Assembly (NCBI RefSeq): GCF_014203605.1
Contig: NZ_JACHJJ010000023.1
Coordinates: 91,916 to 155,915, forward strand
Length of the DNA stretch: 64,000 bases
Direction of reading: 5' to 3'
DNA from: Thiemannella venezuelensis
Lineage (GTDB): Bacteria > Actinomycetota > Actinomycetes > Streptosporangiales > Streptosporangiaceae
A program made the translations under genes and the position numbers. Shown in pieces: positions 35,758 through 47,375 of this stretch; the stretch's first letter is position 1; each line of letters starts with the position of its first letter. The notes under the pieces are model-generated. The model was not told the origin of the DNA. It did not search any database and saw nothing but the letters and a program-made list of their open reading frames with translations.

Positions 35758-36309
35758 TCACCAGTGCGCGGCTTCGAGGCCGGCGAGACTGTCGGCACTC
35801 ACGCCCTGCACGTGCCGGAGACCGCGGAAGCCGCTGGCAAAGAAGACCATGGGGTCGTCTGCATGTGATTCAACCTGGAGCCGGAGGATTTCCAGAACGA
35901 CGATCTCGTGGTCGCCTGCCTGGTGCGACTCACGAATCGCACACTCGAACCATGCGTGAGTGCCGCCGACGACGACGGCCCCGGAGGGCAACCGGGTGAC
36001 CTCCAGGCCGGCGAATCGATCGGCCTCTTTCGAGGCGAGTCGTTGAGCGTGGGCCTGCTGCGCTCGGCTCAGCACGCTCACGCCCACCACGCCCGCCTCC
36101 CGCAGCCGCGGCCAGGTCGTCGACGACAACTGGATACACACGCTGAGCAGGGGCGGATCGAGCGACACCGGCATGAACGCCGAGACGGCCATGCCCACCG
36201 GCTCCGTCCCATGCATCGCGCAAACCGCGACCACGCCCGTGGGAAATTTTCCGAACGCGGTCCGAAGAAGACGTCCGTCCAGGGGGACCTCAGCATTGTT
36301 GTGCGTCAT
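35758..36309 (-). CDS. Flavin reductase (two-component monooxygenase partner)
   Basis: A 183-residue flavin-reductase-like FMN-binding protein: FGKFPTGVVAVCAMHG, VSAFMPVSLDPPLLSVCIQ, GVVGVSVLSRAQQAHAQRLA and the HxxxxGDHEIVVLEIL end. It supplies FMNH2 to the luciferase-like monooxygenase downstream. GAGGAG precedes the ATG at 36309. A two-box motif ends 55 bases upstream, so the pair forms one regulated unit. Confidence 0.9.
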   Translation of the reverse strand: MTHNNAEVPLDGRLLRTAFGKFPTGVVAVCAMHGTEPVGMAVSAFMPVSLDPPLLSVCIQLSSTTWPRLREAGVVGVSVLSRAQQAHAQRLASKEADRFAGLEVTRLPSGAVVVGGTHAWFECAIRESHQAGDHEIVVLEILRLQVESHADDPMVFFASGFRGLRHVQGVSADSLAGLEAAHW

Positions 36310-36364
36310 CGGTCGACTCCTCAGCCGTAATCACCGCAGGTGACATCCGAAAGTGTTCGTTGTC

Positions 36365-36410
36365 CCAGGGTCACCCGGATCGGCCCGGCGGGCATTGAGT
36401 CCGAGTGCCG
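36365..36410 (-). promoter_or_regulatory. Two-box motif upstream of the flavin reductase gene
   Basis: Box 1 CGGCACTCGGACTCAATG (36393-36410), minus strand, facing the reductase. Box 2 (TGACCCTGG) is the weakest of the set. Confidence 0.65.
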
Positions 36411-36458
36411 TCTCGATGTGCGCGAGTGCCAGGCCACGTGAGCATGGCATCGTGCTGG

Positions 36459-37676
36459 TCAGGCCGCAGCGATGTCGAAATTCTTGTTCGCCATCTCTCC
36501 GCCGCCTTCGATGATCCTGCCCATGAGGGAGCCGATCATCGGGGTGTGTATCAGGCGCAGCCAGATGCTGCGGTGAAGGTGTTCCTTGCGGTCATGGGGA
36601 GTGAAGAGCGTGCGCAGTTCCAGAGCGCCTTTCTGCTCCTGGATGACGAATGGCCGCATGCGAGCCTCCCATTTCCGCAGGGCTTCGGCCATGTTGCCCG
36701 GGTGGCGGTCCAGCATGGTGCCGAGCAGTTCGCCCCCGGCGATGCCGCTGGAAGCTCCCATGCCCGAGTAGAGGGACAGGCACCAGGCGGCGTCGCCGAC
36801 CAGGACGATCCGGCCGCGATGCCAGCGCGGCATCTTGACCTGATTCACCGAGTCGAACAGGACCTCCGTGGCCCCTTCGAACTTGACCAGCAGGTGCTCC
36901 AGCAGAGCACCCGCAGGTTCGGGGCCGAAGGCTGCGCGGACGGACTCGCTCGGCGGCCGGGAGAACTCGCGATCGACATCGTCGGTGCGATAGGAGAAGA
37001 GCAGGCCTGGGGGACGATCGTCGAAGGGGAAGGTCCATACCGAGCGTCCGGGCTCGGCCAGCACCAGCCCTTCGTTCGGGGAGAAGCCGTCGACCGGTTC
37101 GTCCAGCGTGGTGGCACCGATCATGTAGTTCAGCGGGTGCAGGTACTCCGAGTGGGAGCCGAAGACCAGTTCGCGGACGGTGGAGCGCATCCCGTCCGCA
37201 CCGACGACCAGATCGAATCGGTCAGCGGTCGTGGTGGCGGTGGCAGTGTTGAGCAGGGTGACATCGACACCCTGGTCGTCCTGGACGAACTGCGTCGGCA
37301 CAGTGGAATAGCGGATCTCCACATCGTCGGGCAGCGCCGAGAACAGTCCCTGTTCCACATCGCCGCGCAACAGGGTCCGTGGCCGGCCGGGCAGGTCGGC
37401 GAACCCGACCCCTGGGCGGCGGCGTCCCGCTCGGTTCACCTCGTACGCGGCGAAATCGCGGTGGGTGCGGTCCCCGATGGCCTCCAGCACACCCAGGCGC
37501 CGGGCGGAAGCGGTGCCGGCACCGAACAATGCGATGAAGTAGCCACTGGAGCGACGCGCAGGGGCCCTTTCCAGCAGTACCGGCGACCAGCCGATCTGGT
37601 GCAACCGTACGGCGGTGGCGATTCCGGCGATGCCCAGTCCTACGACGAGGGCCCGGCGGCGCGCCTGGTTCGACAT
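36459..37676 (-). CDS. FAD-dependent monooxygenase
   Basis: A 405-residue group A flavin monooxygenase: LVVGLGIAGIATAVRL (FAD), VVGADGMRSTVREL and LVGDAAWCLSLYSGMGAS. The start at 37676 (MSNQARRRALVVG) follows AGGAGG. It is related to the enzyme at 30119-31291. It lies downstream of the alcohol dehydrogenase with a 240-bp gap, so it may have its own promoter, though no two-box motif was found there. Confidence 0.88.
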   Translation of the reverse strand: MSNQARRRALVVGLGIAGIATAVRLHQIGWSPVLLERAPARRSSGYFIALFGAGTASARRLGVLEAIGDRTHRDFAAYEVNRAGRRRPGVGFADLPGRPRTLLRGDVEQGLFSALPDDVEIRYSTVPTQFVQDDQGVDVTLLNTATATTTADRFDLVVGADGMRSTVRELVFGSHSEYLHPLNYMIGATTLDEPVDGFSPNEGLVLAEPGRSVWTFPFDDRPPGLLFSYRTDDVDREFSRPPSESVRAAFGPEPAGALLEHLLVKFEGATEVLFDSVNQVKMPRWHRGRIVLVGDAAWCLSLYSGMGASSGIAGGELLGTMLDRHPGNMAEALRKWEARMRPFVIQEQKGALELRTLFTPHDRKEHLHRSIWLRLIHTPMIGSLMGRIIEGGGEMANKNFDIAAA

Positions 37677-37915
37677 GTACAGCCTCCTTCGGTTCACCCC
37701 CTGCAGGGCCTGGACCTCGCATGAGGACTCACCGTGTTGCCTTCTGGTTCCTTCGGAGGGCGTGGACGCGCACAAGCCGATGCTCGCCGAAGCGTCCGTC
37801 GGTCACCGGAAAAACCGCCCCCACCCCTGAAAAGACCCTGCCGGCCAGCGCCCGGTTCGCCATAGGACGGACGCGTCGGCCGGTTGGACGAGGCAGACAG
37901 GCGGCACCGGGACGG

Positions 37916-39061
37916 TCAGAAGGTGATGAGACCGCGGATGTTCTTGCCGTCTCGCATGTCCTGATAACCCTGGTTGACCTCATCCAGCGTGTAGGTCGTG
38001 GTGATCATCTCGTCGAGCTTGAGCCGGCCTTCCTCGTAGAGGCGCAGCAGGCGGGGGATGTCACGACGGGGATTGGCGTTGCCGAAGATGCATCCGACGA
38101 GCTCCTTGCGCTGCATCGACAGGTCGAACAGGTTGAGCTTGACGTCCTCCTGGTGGATCGGGCCGATCGCGGTGACGACGCCCCGGCCGCCCTTGGTGAT
38201 CATGCTCATCATCGGGTGGATGAGGTCGCCGGTCGCGACGCCGGTGCACAGGATCGCCTTGTCGGCCATCGCGCCCCAGGTCAGCTCGCCGACCTTGGCC
38301 ACAGCCTCCTCCATGGAGGCCGCCGTGTGGGTGGCGCCGAACTCGATGGCCTTGTCCCGCTTCCATTCGACCAGGTCGACGGCCAGCACGTGACGCGCGC
38401 CGGCGAGTGCGGCACCCTGCACCGCACCCATGCCGATCCCGCCCAGCCCGATGACGACCACGGTCTCCCCAGCGCGTACATCGGCTGCGTTGACCGCTGA
38501 ACCCCAACCTGTCGTGACGCCGCACCCGATGAGTGCGGCCTTGTCCAGCGGAATCCAGTCATCGATCTTGACGCAGGAGCTCTCGGCCACAACCGTGTAC
38601 GGGGCGAACGTCCCCGCACAGGCCATGATGCCGAGGTCGACGCCGTCCGCCGTGTGATGCCGGGCCGTCATGTCGGTGATCTGACGTCCGGCCAGCAGGA
38701 ACGCGCCGAGGTCGCACAGATGCTGATAGCCGCGCGCACAAGACGGGCAGCGTCCGCATGCCGGGATGAAGGACAGGACGACATGGTCGCCCTCCTTCAG
38801 GGTCGTCACCCCGGGGCCCACCTCGACGACCTCCCCCGCGCCCTCGTGGCCTCCGATGATGGGGAACTGCTCGACACCCATCAGCGCTGAGGTTTCCGGG
38901 TTGAGCACCATGTCGCCTGTGAGGATGTGCTCGTCAGAGTGGCACAGCCCGGAGGCCGCGAGCTTGACCTTGACCTCGCCGGCCTTCGGGTCGTCCAGCT
39001 CGATGTCCTCAACGTGCCAGGGCTTGTTCTGTTCCCACAAGACCGCTGCCCGAGTTTGCAT
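37916..39061 (-). CDS. NDMA-dependent, mycofactocin-linked alcohol dehydrogenase
   Basis: This 381-residue zinc alcohol dehydrogenase matches the NDMA-dependent family whose NAD stays bound and is reoxidised by mycofactocin. Catalytic zinc site: GLCHSDEHI and GGHEGAGEVVEVG. Structural zinc: CGRCPSCARGYQHLC. NAD fold: VVVIGLGGIGMGAVQGA. The C terminus LDEVNQGYQDMRDGKNIRGLI is typical. Start at 39061 (MQTRAAVLWEQNKPW) with AAAGGTGAG upstream. The ALDH gene diverges from it across the 39.1-39.85 kb region, which suggests consecutive alcohol and aldehyde oxidation. Confidence 0.92.
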   Translation of the reverse strand: MQTRAAVLWEQNKPWHVEDIELDDPKAGEVKVKLAASGLCHSDEHILTGDMVLNPETSALMGVEQFPIIGGHEGAGEVVEVGPGVTTLKEGDHVVLSFIPACGRCPSCARGYQHLCDLGAFLLAGRQITDMTARHHTADGVDLGIMACAGTFAPYTVVAESSCVKIDDWIPLDKAALIGCGVTTGWGSAVNAADVRAGETVVVIGLGGIGMGAVQGAALAGARHVLAVDLVEWKRDKAIEFGATHTAASMEEAVAKVGELTWGAMADKAILCTGVATGDLIHPMMSMITKGGRGVVTAIGPIHQEDVKLNLFDLSMQRKELVGCIFGNANPRRDIPRLLRLYEEGRLKLDEMITTTYTLDEVNQGYQDMRDGKNIRGLITF

Positions 39062-39388
39062 GTTCTCACCTTTGAGGTAGGACCATCGTGGCAGTCGCGT
39101 TCGTGCCTCGACACGGCTGTCTCGATGGCGGGTTCGAATTACCGTGGAGCCGCCGTTGCCCGCTTCGGGCATCGCCGGGCGCCGCTTTGCACGTCCGCCG
39201 GGTCGCGGCCAGGTCGACGTCGATGGCGGCGAGCCATGCCCCGTCATTGCGATCCAGGCGGCACGCCACCGGGCGGGATGAAGCTCCTGCCAGCGCACAT
39301 CTCCATCTCTGGAGACGGCCCATGCCCTGCCGTCGTCTTCTTGAAGGAGCATCAGAGCGCTGACGGGCTGCTTCCGGCTCGGCCTGTA

Positions 39389-39436
39389 GTCGATTCTGCG
39401 TGAAAGCAAAGTGACGTCTATTGGCCCACAGCGCCG
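39389..39436 (-). promoter_or_regulatory. Two-box motif facing the alcohol dehydrogenase
   Basis: Box 1 CGGCGCTGTGGGCCAATA (39419-39436) and box 2 GCAGAATCGAC, minus strand. The interval is one base longer than usual and the site is ~330 bases from the gene start, so this is one of the weaker members. Confidence 0.5.
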
Positions 39437-39591
39437 TCAAATCGCACGCATGCGACAAGTTCCAGACAGCTGTAACCGCCTATCGACCAGATGGCCCGGC
39501 ATCCCCAGCGGGGCGTCGTCCACCTTCCGTCGCCGTCACCGCGCCGGCGCTGCTGGGGGAGGTCGGGGAATGGCATCCCGGAACTACCGGC

Positions 39592-39637
39592 TGGCGCGCT
39601 ACTTCAACGAGCAGACCGTCCTGCTCAGGCAGATTGA
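39592..39637 (+). promoter_or_regulatory. Two-box motif facing the aldehyde dehydrogenase
   Basis: Box 1 TGGCGCGCTACTTCAACG (39592-39609) and box 2 GGCAGATTGA in register, ~215 bases before the ALDH start. Nothing else is recognised in 39062-39853. Confidence 0.65.
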
Positions 39638-39853
39638 GGCCCATCGGCGCCCACCGGTGCCCATCCGCAAGGGGCGAAAGGCGCAGGTCTGGCACCCGCG
39701 CATCGCTCCATCGGGAGCGCTCGCCCGCCGCCGCGCGGATCAACGCAGCCCTGAACGACTTACGCGCTTGACGAGAACGTTTCGGCGGCCTGCGCACCGC
39801 AAAGTGTTCGCACCGCAAGCCCGCATCCGGGCTTGTGAATGAGGAGGAAGTCC

Positions 39854-41371
<1,518 letters not shown>

Positions 41372-41746
41372 CGCGCACCGAGCGGATGGGATGCCTCAGG
41401 CTCGGACCTGCGCCGGCATCCCTCTGCTTCGGCCCCTGAACACGAGAGCGGGTTCCTTCGAGCCGGTGGGCACGGCTCGGCGGACCGGCCGACAGCTCAA
41501 CGGCTCCTCGTGTCCCCTGAAGACGGCTGCGTGTCTGAACGCACCCCACCAGGAGATCTGCCGCCATCCTCGGCCGGGTGATCGATCAGCCGGACGACGG
41601 GGGTGGCGGTCCGTTCTTTTCGCCAGGTAGATGCCCGGCCGTTCTGAGCTTGAGGCCGCCAAGCCGAAGAAAAGACTCCTGTTCGACACCTCTGCCCCGG
41701 CCCACCCCCTTCCCCGCCCACCCGGAACGAAGATGAGGAGTCCTCC
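41372..41746. other. Intergenic stretch between ALDH and acyl-CoA synthetase
   Basis: 375 bases with no gene. A sequence ending CAGCTCAACG near 41508 resembles the end of box 1 of the two-box motif but has the wrong spacing to its GGC, so it is not called. Confidence 0.4.
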
Positions 41747-43327
41747 GTGACCGAGCGCACCTATAACCTGGCCGATCTCTTGGAGATTGTCGCGACAGCG
41801 GGCCCGGACAGGCCGGCGCTGGTCGCCGGCGATGTGCGGCTGTCCTACGGGGGATTGAGCGCGCGGGCGAGCAGGGTCGGCCACCACCTGGCGCAGGCGG
41901 GTATCAGGCCGGGCGATCATGTGGCGATCCTGGCCTACAACCGGGCCGAGTGGCTGGAGTCGATGTTCGGGATACACAAGATCAGGGCGGTGCCGATCCC
42001 GGTCAACTACCGCTATGTCGCAGGTGAGCTCCGGCACGTCCTCGCTGATTCCGATTCCGTCGCGATCATCGGGGAACGCTCCCTGCTCGCCCGGGTCGAG
42101 GAGGTCCGCAACGAGCTGCCGAAGCTGAGCCACGTCATGGTCATCGAGGATGGCGGCGACGAGACGATCCCCGGCGCAGTGCCCTATGAGGAGGCGCTCG
42201 CGGCGGCCTCACCCCATGACGATTTCCCGTCACGCTCCAGTGACGACCGTTACATCATGTACACAGGCGGTACGACGGGTTACCCGAAAGGGGTGGAGTG
42301 GCGTTGTGAGGACATCTTCTTCGGCGCGCTCGGGGGCGGCAGCTCCCTGAACACCCCGATATCGCACCCCGCTCAGCTCGCGGAGGCCGCCAACAAGCCC
42401 GGCGCCGTCATTTTGAACTGCGCGCCGGTGATGCACGGGGCCGGCCAGTGGATGACGCTCATGGGCCTGTTCGTTGGGGCCAAAGTCGTGCTCTACACCG
42501 AGCGTGCGTTCAACCCCGAGGAGGCGCTGGCCCTGCTGTCCGCGGAGGGCGCGAACGTGTTGATGATCGTGGGCGACGCCATGGGCCGCCCGATCGCTGA
42601 GCAGCTGGCCAAAGGCCGGTATGACACCGGTTCGCTGTACGCGCTCTCGTCCGGTGGAGCACCGCTGACCCCCGCCGTCCGCGATGCGCTCCGCGGCCAT
42701 CTCCCTGACGTCCGCTTCGTCGATAACTACGGCGCCTCGGAGACCGGTGTCGGCGGCACCTCCGCCGATGGCAGGAGCAGCGGGACCGCCAAGTTCAGGA
42801 TGGGGCCTGACTGCACCGTGCTCGATGACGAGCTGCGGGTCGTCGCACCCGGCGAGATCGGCAAGCTGGCCCGCAGCGGGCACATTCCCATTGGCTACTA
42901 CAACGACCCGGCCAAGACCGCGGCCACCTTTTTCACCGACAGCCAGGGCACCCGCTGGTCGATTCCTGGAGATTTCGCCACTCTTGAGCCTGACGGAACG
43001 ATCGTGTTGCTCGGCCGTGGCTCCTTGGTAATCAACAGCGGTGGCGAAAAGATCTTCCCCGAGGAAGTGGAGGCGTCCATCAAGGAGCATCCCGATATCT
43101 CCGACGCGATCGTCGTCGGCGTGCCCGACGAGAGGTTCGGCCAGAAGGTCGCGGCGGTGGTCTGTGCTCACCCGGGCAAGGAGGTCTCCCTGGAGGAGCT
43201 CAACACGTTCCTGGCCGACCGGATCGCCGGCTTCAAGCTGCCTCGCAAGATCAAGGTCGTCACTGAGGTGAAGCGCACGGCCGTCGGCAAGCCCGACTAC
43301 AAATGGGCCGCGTCGGTCGTCGGCTGA
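41747..43327 (+). CDS. Acyl-CoA synthetase (AMP-binding family)
   Basis: A 526-residue ANL-superfamily ligase: the P-loop YIMYTGGTTGYPKGV, YGASETGVGG, the adenylate-binding GDFATL region with the hinge GRGSLVINSGGEKIFPEEVE, and the C-terminal Lys in RTAVGKPDYKW. It would activate the carboxylate made by the upstream aldehyde dehydrogenase as a CoA thioester. Start GTG 41747 after GATGAGGAG. Confidence 0.92.
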   Translation: MTERTYNLADLLEIVATAGPDRPALVAGDVRLSYGGLSARASRVGHHLAQAGIRPGDHVAILAYNRAEWLESMFGIHKIRAVPIPVNYRYVAGELRHVLADSDSVAIIGERSLLARVEEVRNELPKLSHVMVIEDGGDETIPGAVPYEEALAAASPHDDFPSRSSDDRYIMYTGGTTGYPKGVEWRCEDIFFGALGGGSSLNTPISHPAQLAEAANKPGAVILNCAPVMHGAGQWMTLMGLFVGAKVVLYTERAFNPEEALALLSAEGANVLMIVGDAMGRPIAEQLAKGRYDTGSLYALSSGGAPLTPAVRDALRGHLPDVRFVDNYGASETGVGGTSADGRSSGTAKFRMGPDCTVLDDELRVVAPGEIGKLARSGHIPIGYYNDPAKTAATFFTDSQGTRWSIPGDFATLEPDGTIVLLGRGSLVINSGGEKIFPEEVEASIKEHPDISDAIVVGVPDERFGQKVAAVVCAHPGKEVSLEELNTFLADRIAGFKLPRKIKVVTEVKRTAVGKPDYKWAASVVG

Positions 43328-43450
43328 GCCGGTCTCCGACGCCGGGCAAGCTCTTGTGCGCTGAACCGGGCGATTCAGGGATCGCCGCGATCTGCGACTA
43401 CCAGAACGCTGCCGAGTTCATAGGCGGTCTCATGTCTGTTCGCCCCTTTT

Positions 43451-45448
43451 CCCGCGTTCCGCGTAATTCGGGGTTCCTAGAGGTCGGTGCAGGCTGAATG
43501 TGCTGGTCAGCGGCCCAAGCTGGGGCTGTCGGGCCGGATTCGCCTAGAGACGCGATTTTGGTGATTCGACTGCGGCAACCTGGGCTGGATGTCTATGGTC
43601 TAGAGCCGTGTACGTGAAGACGACGAAGCGGGAGAACAAGTCCGGGACAGTCCGGTACCTGCACCTGGCCCACAACGAGTGGGACCCGATCAAGGGCCGG
43701 GCCGTCCCGAAGGTCCTGTTCACCTTCGGCCGCGAGGACGAACTGGATCGCGATGCGGTCCGGAGGCTGGTCGCGTCTCTATCACGGCTGCTGGAGCCGG
43801 GCGAGGCCCTGGCCGCTGCAGCGGCCCCGGACCTGGAGTTCACGTGCTCGGTACCGTTCGGCGGCACCTACGTTCTCGACCATCTGTGGCGACGACTGAA
43901 GATCGACCAGATCGTCGGCCGGGTCGGGCAACCCAAGCGGGGCCGCCGCCGGAACATGACCACCACCGAGCGGGTGCTGTTCGGCCTGGTCGCCAACCGG
44001 GCGCTGGCGCCGTCGTCGAAGCTGGCCGCCGCGGACTGGATCACCCATGACGTCCACATCGACGGCCTGCCCGGCACCGATGACGACGCCTGCTACCGGG
44101 CGATGGACTGGCTGCACGAGGTCAAGGACGACCTGGAAAAACAGGTGTTCGACGAGGTCGCGACCCTGCTGAACCTCGAAGTCGACCTGCTGTTCTTCGA
44201 CACCACCAGCACCTACTTCGAACTCGAGCAGCCCGATGAGCCCGTCGCCCGCGACAGCCGCGGCGACCGGCTTGCCGGCGGCCACAACAGCAGCCACGAC
44301 AGCGAACGGGAGAGCACACCGGCCGGGTTTCGCACCCACGGCAAGTCCAAGGACTCCCGGGACGATCTGCCGCAGATCGTGATCGGCATGGCCGTCACCC
44401 GGGACGGGATCCCGGTGCGCTGCTGGTGCTGGCCCGGCAACGCCTCCGACCAGAACGTGATCCGCCAGGTCAAGGACGACATGCGGGACTGGACCCTGTC
44501 GAAGATCGTGTGGGTGACCGATCGGGGCTTCTCCTCCACCGAAAACCGCCGCTACCTGCGGCAAGGCGACCACGCCTACATCATCGGGGAGAAACTCCGC
44601 TCCGGATCAGCCGAGGTGAAGGCCGCCCTGTCACGGCAGGGCCGCTACACCGAGATCTCCGGCAACATGCGCATCAAGGAAGTACGCATCAGCGACACCG
44701 ACCGATTCCTCATCTGCCACAACCCCGAAGCCGCCGAACGCGACGCGCACACGCGTGAGCAGCTTCTAGCCCAGCTCACCGACCTGATCGACGGGTCTGA
44801 TGCGTTGAGTGAGTTCAAGCGCGGCGAGCTGCGCGGGAAGATCACGGCCAAGCCGGGCCTGAACCGGTATCTGAAGGCGACACCGGCCGGCAAGCTCCGT
44901 ATCGATGCCGCGAAGGTCAAGGCCGAGGCCAACCTGGACGGCAAGTATCTGCTGCGCTGCTCAGACCCGCAGCTGTCGGCCACCGACATCGCCCTGGGCT
45001 ACAAGCAGTTGCTGGAGGTCGAGCGGGGCTGGCGGGACATGAAACAGATCATCGACCTGCGGCCGGTCTATCACCGGCTCGAAGAGCGCATCCGCGCCCA
45101 CGTGATCCTCTGCTGGCTCGCGCTGCTGCTCATCCGGATCATCGAGACCACCACCGGCAGCACCTGGCCCATCTGCCGCCGCGAGCTGGAACGGCTCCAC
45201 CTGGGCACCTTCACCGGCCCCGCCGGACTGTTCCGGCAGGTCACCGCTCTGACCAAGCTCCAGCAGGACCTGCTGGCCAAGCTCGCCATCCCCGCCCCCA
45301 AGCAGGTCATCGACCTCAAGCCCGCAGACCGCTGACCAGTGTGAACACCACCGCCTAGAGAAACGCCCTCCAGGCGGCCACACCCATGTCAGCCCAGCTC
45401 AACCCCCGAATTCGCGCCTCCAGACCGCTGAATTACGCGGAACGCGGG
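43451..45448 (+). mobile_element. IS1634-family insertion sequence
   Basis: Nineteen-base perfect terminal inverted repeats (CCCGCGTTCCGCGTAATTC at 43451 and its complement ending 45448) continue imperfectly to ~32 bases. The 1,998-bp element holds one intact transposase. No target duplication could be seen directly outside the repeats. Confidence 0.9.
43608..45335 (+). CDS. IS1634-family transposase
   Basis: The 575-residue protein shows the DDE pattern of the IS4/IS1634 group: LLFFDTTSTYFE, KIVWVTDRGFSSTENRRYL and the later YKQLLEVERGWRDMKQIIDLRPVYHRLEERIRAHV (YREK-like region with Glu). Frame and length are complete. Confidence 0.93.
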   Translation: MYVKTTKRENKSGTVRYLHLAHNEWDPIKGRAVPKVLFTFGREDELDRDAVRRLVASLSRLLEPGEALAAAAAPDLEFTCSVPFGGTYVLDHLWRRLKIDQIVGRVGQPKRGRRRNMTTTERVLFGLVANRALAPSSKLAAADWITHDVHIDGLPGTDDDACYRAMDWLHEVKDDLEKQVFDEVATLLNLEVDLLFFDTTSTYFELEQPDEPVARDSRGDRLAGGHNSSHDSERESTPAGFRTHGKSKDSRDDLPQIVIGMAVTRDGIPVRCWCWPGNASDQNVIRQVKDDMRDWTLSKIVWVTDRGFSSTENRRYLRQGDHAYIIGEKLRSGSAEVKAALSRQGRYTEISGNMRIKEVRISDTDRFLICHNPEAAERDAHTREQLLAQLTDLIDGSDALSEFKRGELRGKITAKPGLNRYLKATPAGKLRIDAAKVKAEANLDGKYLLRCSDPQLSATDIALGYKQLLEVERGWRDMKQIIDLRPVYHRLEERIRAHVILCWLALLLIRIIETTTGSTWPICRRELERLHLGTFTGPAGLFRQVTALTKLQQDLLAKLAIPAPKQVIDLKPADR

Positions 45449-45659
45449 CCATCCCGGGGCGAGGCGACGGCCCGCCCGAGTCGAGGTGACCTCCTGCGAC
45501 CGACTGTCGAGCTGCCGGCGGGATCACCGCCTCCACAACATGCCGACCGGCCGGTCTGTGGTGCGCCCGCATGGCCGCACACCGTCGGTGCCCTTCTCCA
45601 TGACCGTCATCCATGCTCGGAAGAGCCCGTCAACGGCCACGCCATCCGGGAGCGCAGTA

Positions 45660-45694
45660 AGATCCCGTCCGATCGAGGTGGTCGGACGGGATCT
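45660..45694. terminator. Strong hairpin downstream of the IS element
   Basis: A perfect 13-bp stem (AGATCCCGTCCGA with its complement) around a 9-base loop. No intact gene ends next to it; it may be the terminator of a gene lost when the IS elements inserted. Confidence 0.6.
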
Positions 45695-45706
45695 CGTCAA
45701 CGTGCT

Positions 45707-45960
45707 TCAGGCCGTCTCGAGAACGGCCCCGGTGATGCGCGGCGGACTTTTCAGGTCCCGAAATGCGACGGCAGAGCCTGTCACGCACACCCGCTCTATC
45801 AACAGGTAGATGATGGCCTCGAACACCGCTTCATCAGGCGCATTCTGCGTCCCGCCCTCCCCGCCGGCGCAGCTGCGCCGACGACAGCAACGGCTGGGTG
45901 ATCTCCCCGGATCCACCCGGAAGCGATTCACCGCCACACGCTTTTACCCGTGCCTGACTG
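45707..45960 (-). pseudogene. IS5-like transposase N-terminal remnant
   Basis: On the minus strand ITQPLLSSAQLRRRGGRDA leads, after a frame change, to DEAVFEAIIYLLIERV, the start of an IS5-type transposase. Nothing of the catalytic core remains. Confidence 0.45.
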
Positions 45961-46000
45961 ACGCCCGGCTCACCCATAGGACATCCTCTAAGGCGCCGGA

Positions 46001-47299
46001 TCAGGAGGTGACGCGCGGGGGCGGCAGCATGGCGAAGACCTCGGCGAAGGCGGCGACGGTCTCGGCGACCTCGGCCGGGCCGTGTTCGGTGGACAGGAAG
46101 AGCCTTCCATGGGGAAGCAGATAGATGCCGCGGGCCAGCATCTCCGGAACGAGGAGGTCGTCCCACCAGTGCCAGTCGGCGGTGATGAAGTCGTCCGGGC
46201 CGGTGATCTCCGGCAGGCCGGGCGCGACGAGCGCGGTCGCGCCGATGCCGTGGACGGCGATGGTATGCCCGGTCTTGGCCGCGGCAGCCCGGATGCCTTC
46301 CACGAGGGTCCGGCTGGTGTTCTCGATCTGCGGGTACACCCCGTCCGTGCTGAGCACGTCCATCGTGGCGTCGACCGCCGCCATGGCCAGCGGGTTGCCG
46401 TTGAAGGTGCCCGAGTGCACGGTGTCCCGGGTGACGAGGTCGATGATGTCGGCGCGTCCCGCCACCGCGGAGGCCCCCAACCCGCCGCCGATGGCCTTGC
46501 CGAAGGTCGCCAGGTCGGGGGTGACCCCGAATCGTCCGGTCGCGCCGGCGAGGCCGAGCCGAAGCCCGGAGACGACCTCGTCAAAGATCAGTAGGGCTCC
46601 GTGCTCGTCGCACAGGCGGCGCAGGCCCTCGAGGAAGCCCGGAGCGGGAACCACGCTTCCGGTGTTGGACGAGGTCGGGTCCACCAGGACCGCGGCGACC
46701 CGGCCGGGTTCGGCGGCGAAGAGCGCCGCACAGGCGTCGAGGTCATTGTAGAGGCCGACTCGCAGGTCGGCCAGCGAGGACGCGGGCTGCCCCGCAGAAT
46801 GCGGGATGGCGCTTCCCCCGCCACCGTAGACGACGACGCTGGCGAAGACGGTGTCATGCCAGCCGTGGTACCCGCCGCCGAGCTTGATGACGACATCGCG
46901 GCCGGTGTGGGAACGCACCAGGCGCAGTGCGATCTGCACGGCCTCGGTGCCGGTATTGGACCACAGCAGCCGCTCGGCCCATCCCAGCGCGGCGAGGAAC
47001 TTCTCGGCCGCGACGATCTCGGTGAGGTTCCCGCCGCCGAACAGGGTTCCCCGATCGAGCTGCGCTTTGACCGCCGCGCCGACCTGCGGGTGCGCATGTC
47101 CCAGCAGGAGCGGCCCCCAGCCCAGGACGTAGTCGATATAGCTGTTGTCCTCGATGTCGACGATGCGCGGTCCGTTACCCGAAGCGAAGTAGATCTGGTG
47201 GGGCTTGACCGAGCTGCGCACGCTCGACGTCACGCCTCCACCGATGCTTCGCTGCGCCCGGTCCAGCGCCGTCTTCGACGCGCTCCACTGCGACACCAT
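46001..47299 (-). CDS. Class III PLP aminotransferase (glutamate-1-semialdehyde-aminomutase-like)
   Basis: A 432-residue PLP enzyme. Landmarks are the phosphate-binding SNTGTEAVQIALRL, GGYHGWHD (stacking His), LIFDEVVSGLR (Asp to the pyridine N) and TFGKAIGGGLGASAV (Schiff-base Lys). It is closer to GSA aminomutase-like enzymes that act in amino-compound metabolism than to true HemL, since haem genes are absent here. AGGAGGAAG precedes the ATG at 47299. It diverges from mftG; each side has its own two-box motif. A deleted paralogue lies at 57271-57648. Confidence 0.88.
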   Translation of the reverse strand: MVSQWSASKTALDRAQRSIGGGVTSSVRSSVKPHQIYFASGNGPRIVDIEDNSYIDYVLGWGPLLLGHAHPQVGAAVKAQLDRGTLFGGGNLTEIVAAEKFLAALGWAERLLWSNTGTEAVQIALRLVRSHTGRDVVIKLGGGYHGWHDTVFASVVVYGGGGSAIPHSAGQPASSLADLRVGLYNDLDACAALFAAEPGRVAAVLVDPTSSNTGSVVPAPGFLEGLRRLCDEHGALLIFDEVVSGLRLGLAGATGRFGVTPDLATFGKAIGGGLGASAVAGRADIIDLVTRDTVHSGTFNGNPLAMAAVDATMDVLSTDGVYPQIENTSRTLVEGIRAAAAKTGHTIAVHGIGATALVAPGLPEITGPDDFITADWHWWDDLLVPEMLARGIYLLPHGRLFLSTEHGPAEVAETVAAFAEVFAMLPPPRVTS

Positions 47300-47375
47300 G
47301 CCACTTCCTCCTGCGCGAGACCAGAGTTCTCGGACCGCGTCCGCGATCCGATCGTGCGGAACGCCGCGTCCTGAT

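Noticed and set aside
41490..41545. A further two-box motif upstream of the acyl-CoA synthetase
   Set aside because: AGCTCAACG fits the end of box 1, but GGC is one base too near and box 2 is poor.
43440..45460. Target duplication of the IS1634 element
   Set aside because: The bases directly outside the two terminal repeats do not match, so none is reported.
46001..47299. Calling the aminotransferase hemL
   Set aside because: The fold is GSA-aminomutase-like, but no tetrapyrrole genes are nearby and the gene sits in the catabolic regulon.
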